Shown here: positions 14,564 through 16,439 of the stretch, piece after piece | Layout: each line of letters starts with the position of its first letter | How positions within the stretch are numbered: position 1 is the stretch's first letter | Assembly: GCA_027729925.1 (NCBI GenBank) | Contig: JAQCEB010000019.1 | Coordinates: forward strand, 1-16,439 | Origin: Actinomycetota bacterium | GTDB taxonomy: Bacteria; Actinomycetota; Acidimicrobiia; Actinomarinales; Actinomarinaceae | DNA length: 16,439 nucleotides | Direction: 5' to 3' | Position numbers and translations under genes: made by a program | The notes under the pieces: generated by a model | What the model was told of the DNA's origin: nothing | The model's input: the letters and a program-made list of their open reading frames with translations, nothing else | Database searches by the model: none

Positions 14564-15604
14564 ATGGACTTAAGTGTAAATGTTGGTTATTTTGGTCCAC
14601 ATATATCTGATCAACATAATTTAATCAAAAAATTAGATCAACTTGGTGTATCTTGTATTTGGACTGCTGAAGCATATGGTTATGATGCAATTACTCCTCT
14701 TGCATATTTTTCAGCTATTACTAAAAATATTGAATTAGGTTCTGGAATTATGCAGATTCCTTCCCGCACACCTGCTATGACTGCAATGTCAGCAGTAACA
14801 CTAGACAAACTATCTAATGGTCGTTTTAGATTAGGTTTAGGTGTATCAGGTCCTCAAGTTGTTGAAGGTTGGCACGGTGTACCTTATGGTAAACCACTTT
14901 TGAAAACTAGAGAATATATAGAAGTTGTTAAAAAAATATTAGAGAGAAAAGAACCGCTTGAATTTCAGGGTGAATATTACACTTTGCCAAATAAAAATGA
15001 AGAAACTACTGGATTAGGAAAACCTTTAAAATTAATTGAAAAACCATTACGCAAAGATATTCCTATTTACTTAGCTGCAATTGGACCAAAGAATATAGAA
15101 TTAGCTGCAGAACTTGCTGATGGGTGGCTTCCTTTTATGTATTCACCATATATCGGAGATAAAATATTTAACAAATATTTAGAAAAAGGTTTTCTTAAAT
15201 CCTCAATTAAAAATAAATCCAATATTTTTAATATAGTTGCAACAGTATTTGCAAAAATTTGTAGTGAAAATGAAGTAGATGAATACTTAATTCCCGCTAG
15301 AAGCATGTACACACTTTATGTTGGTGGAATGGGTGCTAAAGACAAAAATTTTTATTTTAATCTTATGTGTGATTACGGATATGAAGAAGAAGCTCATCAG
15401 ATTCAAAGTCTATTTCTTTCAGGTAAAAAACTAGAAGCTGAAAAAATATTTCCTAATAAACTTTTAGATGATTTAACTATGGTTGGTTCTAAAAATTCAA
15501 TTTTAGATAAATTAGAAGTGTGGAAATCATCTAACGTTACAGAATTATCGGTTACTTTTCCATTGGATCTTGAGACTATAGCGTTCATAAAAGAAAATAT
15601 ATAA
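14564..15604 (+). CDS. LLM-class F420-dependent oxidoreductase, Rv3520c-like
   Basis: This is a luciferase-like TIM-barrel oxidoreductase expected to use the deazaflavin cofactor F420. The 346 residues match the actinobacterial Rv3520c-type subfamily closely: IWTAEAYGYDAITPLAYF (32-49), SRTPAMTAMSAVTLD (67-81), GRFRLGLGVSGPQVVEGWHG (86-105), KTREYIEVVKKIL, and the central DIPIYLAAIGPKNIELAAEL, then ADGWLP. The substrate is unknown for the whole subfamily. The stop overlaps the ATG of a flavin-reductase-like gene (TAATG), so the two are translated together and may act in the same pathway. Its presence implies that the organism makes or takes up F420, although no F420 biosynthesis gene is in the window. 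Confidence 0.92.
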   Translation: MDLSVNVGYFGPHISDQHNLIKKLDQLGVSCIWTAEAYGYDAITPLAYFSAITKNIELGSGIMQIPSRTPAMTAMSAVTLDKLSNGRFRLGLGVSGPQVVEGWHGVPYGKPLLKTREYIEVVKKILERKEPLEFQGEYYTLPNKNEETTGLGKPLKLIEKPLRKDIPIYLAAIGPKNIELAAELADGWLPFMYSPYIGDKIFNKYLEKGFLKSSIKNKSNIFNIVATVFAKICSENEVDEYLIPARSMYTLYVGGMGAKDKNFYFNLMCDYGYEEEAHQIQSLFLSGKKLEAEKIFPNKLLDDLTMVGSKNSILDKLEVWKSSNVTELSVTFPLDLETIAFIKENI

Positions 15605-16119
15605 TGTCAGAATTAACTCCTGAATTATTGAATACTACGACTTGGAAAATTCCCAATGGTCTTGCAATTGTAGGATCTCATCATGAACAAGAATTTAATG
15701 GTATGACTGCAAGTTGGATATCACAATTCAACATGGATCCGGTCACAATTGGAGTTGGAATTGACAATACGAGCTTGACACATAGCCTTATATCTAGAAA
15801 TGGATTTTTTTCTCTCAATTTTTTTTCTTCTGATAATACAAAAGTATTTGTTAAGTTTTCAAAACCAGCTAAATACACTGATGGATATTTAAATGAAGAA
15901 CCAATTACACTCACAACAAATAATGTACCTATTTTTAACAATTCTGTACTTTGGTTCGAACTTAAAGTAATTAATTCTCAAAACTTAGGTACACATACTT
16001 TATATTTAGGAAAGGTATTAGATTGTTACTTAAAAGATGGGGATTTTAAAGTCGCTGAAATGTCTGATACACGAATGAAATATGGCGGTGTACCTAGAGG
16101 CGGACATAATAAAAATTAA
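15604..16119 (+). CDS. Flavin reductase-like, FMN-binding split-barrel protein
   Basis: The 171-residue protein belongs to the flavin-reductase domain family (NAD(P)H:flavin oxidoreductases and related FMN-binding split barrels). The supporting elements are NGLAIVGSHHEQEFNGMTAS, then WISQFNMDPVTIGVGID, then SLISRNGFFSLNFFSS, and the C-terminal GTHTLYLGKVLDCYLKDGD, in family order. The ending RMKYGGVPRGGHNKN is Gly-rich. Members either deliver reduced FMN to a partner monooxygenase or act as oxidoreductases with bound FMN. The neighbouring luciferase-like protein looks F420-dependent rather than FMNH2-dependent, so a simple two-component monooxygenase is not proven. The start is inside the preceding stop codon and its own stop overlaps the next ATG. 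Confidence 0.88.
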   Translation: MSELTPELLNTTTWKIPNGLAIVGSHHEQEFNGMTASWISQFNMDPVTIGVGIDNTSLTHSLISRNGFFSLNFFSSDNTKVFVKFSKPAKYTDGYLNEEPITLTTNNVPIFNNSVLWFELKVINSQNLGTHTLYLGKVLDCYLKDGDFKVAEMSDTRMKYGGVPRGGHNKN

Positions 16120-16229
16120 TGAAATGTATAAAATGCAAACACTCTTGGAAACGGACAAAGTTTAAAGAATATATAACTTTTGCTTCAAAATGTCCAAAAT
16201 GTCATTCTCGATTTCTTCTTAGGTATTAA
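16119..16229 (+). CDS. 36-residue double-CxxC zinc-ribbon-like microprotein
   Basis: A 36-codon open frame starts with an ATG that shares its A with the preceding TAA (TAATG) and ends in the same way at the next gene. It encodes CIKC at residues 3-6 and CPKC (followed by His) at 25-28, separated by 18 residues rich in Lys, Trp and aromatics. The four-cysteine spacing is that of a minimal zinc ribbon or rubredoxin-like knuckle, and the net charge is strongly positive, which would allow nucleic-acid or anion binding. The coupling on both sides and the paired cysteines argue that it is a real gene. I recognise no named family and assign no function. Confidence 0.68.
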   Translation: MKCIKCKHSWKRTKFKEYITFASKCPKCHSRFLLRY

Positions 16230-16439
16230 TGAAAAAATATGTTCTATTAACGATTTCTAATTTATTTATTTTTTTATTTTTACCAGTCTTAAGACTTTTT
16301 AATAAAAATATTTATGAAAAAAATATTTTACCAAAAATTATCAACTATACGTGCAATACAAATCCTGTCGGTCATCAAAGAAAAAAAATTATACCTAATG
16401 CTTTTGGCGTAGTACTTGAAATTGGATCTGGTTCTGGAT
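16229..16439 (+). CDS. Membrane-anchored class I SAM-dependent methyltransferase, N-terminal fragment
   Basis: The first 70 residues of a gene that runs off the window. Residues ~4-23 are hydrophobic (a likely N-terminal membrane anchor or signal-anchor). A linker follows containing NYTCNTNPVGHQRKKIIPNA, and then VVLEIGSGSG, the glycine-rich motif I that binds S-adenosylmethionine. The pattern of an N-terminal helix, a Pro-(x)n-QR(x)KxxP segment and motif I resembles bacterial methyltransferases distantly related to METTL7. The substrate is unknown. The ATG overlaps the stop of the zinc-ribbon microprotein, extending the coupled set that begins with the F420 oxidoreductase. Confidence 0.82.
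   Translation, partial: MKKYVLLTISNLFIFLFLPVLRLFNKNIYEKNILPKIINYTCNTNPVGHQRKKIIPNAFGVVLEIGSGSG

Noticed and set aside
1..16439. Mobile element, CRISPR array, defence island, tRNA or rRNA genes
   Set aside because: Nearly every base is in conserved housekeeping or metabolic genes; gaps are too short for these elements, and no transposase, integrase, repeat array or cloverleaf was seen.

Overview
This window is a compact housekeeping block from an AT-rich (roughly one-third G+C by eye), streamlined bacterial genome. I think it is most likely a low-GC marine actinobacterium of the Candidatus Actinomarinales type. Three things support this. The gene order rseP-ispG-proS-rimP-nusA-infB-rbfA-nrnA-truB-ribF-rpsO-pnp is the actinobacterial arrangement. 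PNPase carries actinobacterial-style signatures (NGSTSQASVC, ILGAEDALGDMDF). There is also an F420-dependent luciferase-like oxidoreductase of the Rv3520c type, a cofactor class typical of Actinobacteria. The lineage is inferred from memory of family signatures; no search was run.

Left part (1-3421, + strand): the 3' end of an RseP-type site-2 protease overlaps ispG (MEP pathway), followed by a short archaeal/eukaryotic-type prolyl-tRNA synthetase that has lost its zinc ligands. A clear intrinsic-terminator hairpin lies after proS, only 15 nt before the rimP start codon.

Middle part (3522-12728, + strand): a long translation and RNA-metabolism run, with rimP, nusA, infB, rbfA, nrnA, truB, ribF, rpsO and pnp. 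Most junctions are 0-6 nt gaps or overlaps. ylxR, usually found between nusA and infB, is absent. The rpsO-pnp gap holds a long stem-loop where other bacteria have an RNase III processing site for PNPase autoregulation.

Right part: two - strand genes (a UPF0316/DUF2179 membrane protein and a PlsC-like acyltransferase) converge on pnp. They diverge from a + strand group: 5-formyl-THF cyclo-ligase, F420-dependent oxidoreductase, flavin-reductase-like protein, a 36-residue double-CxxC microprotein, and the start of a membrane-anchored class I methyltransferase cut by the window edge. The last three junctions are stop/start overlaps.

The most interesting layer is regulatory. All six gene starts preceded by a real gap but lacking a Shine-Dalgarno have a TANNNT hexamer ending 5-7 nt before the ATG, the geometry of leaderless transcription. 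The two divergent genes share one perfect 12-bp palindrome (ACTTTATAAAGT) that supplies this hexamer on both strands. No tRNA, rRNA, CRISPR, insertion sequence or phage gene was seen, and no gene-free stretch exceeds about 100 bases.
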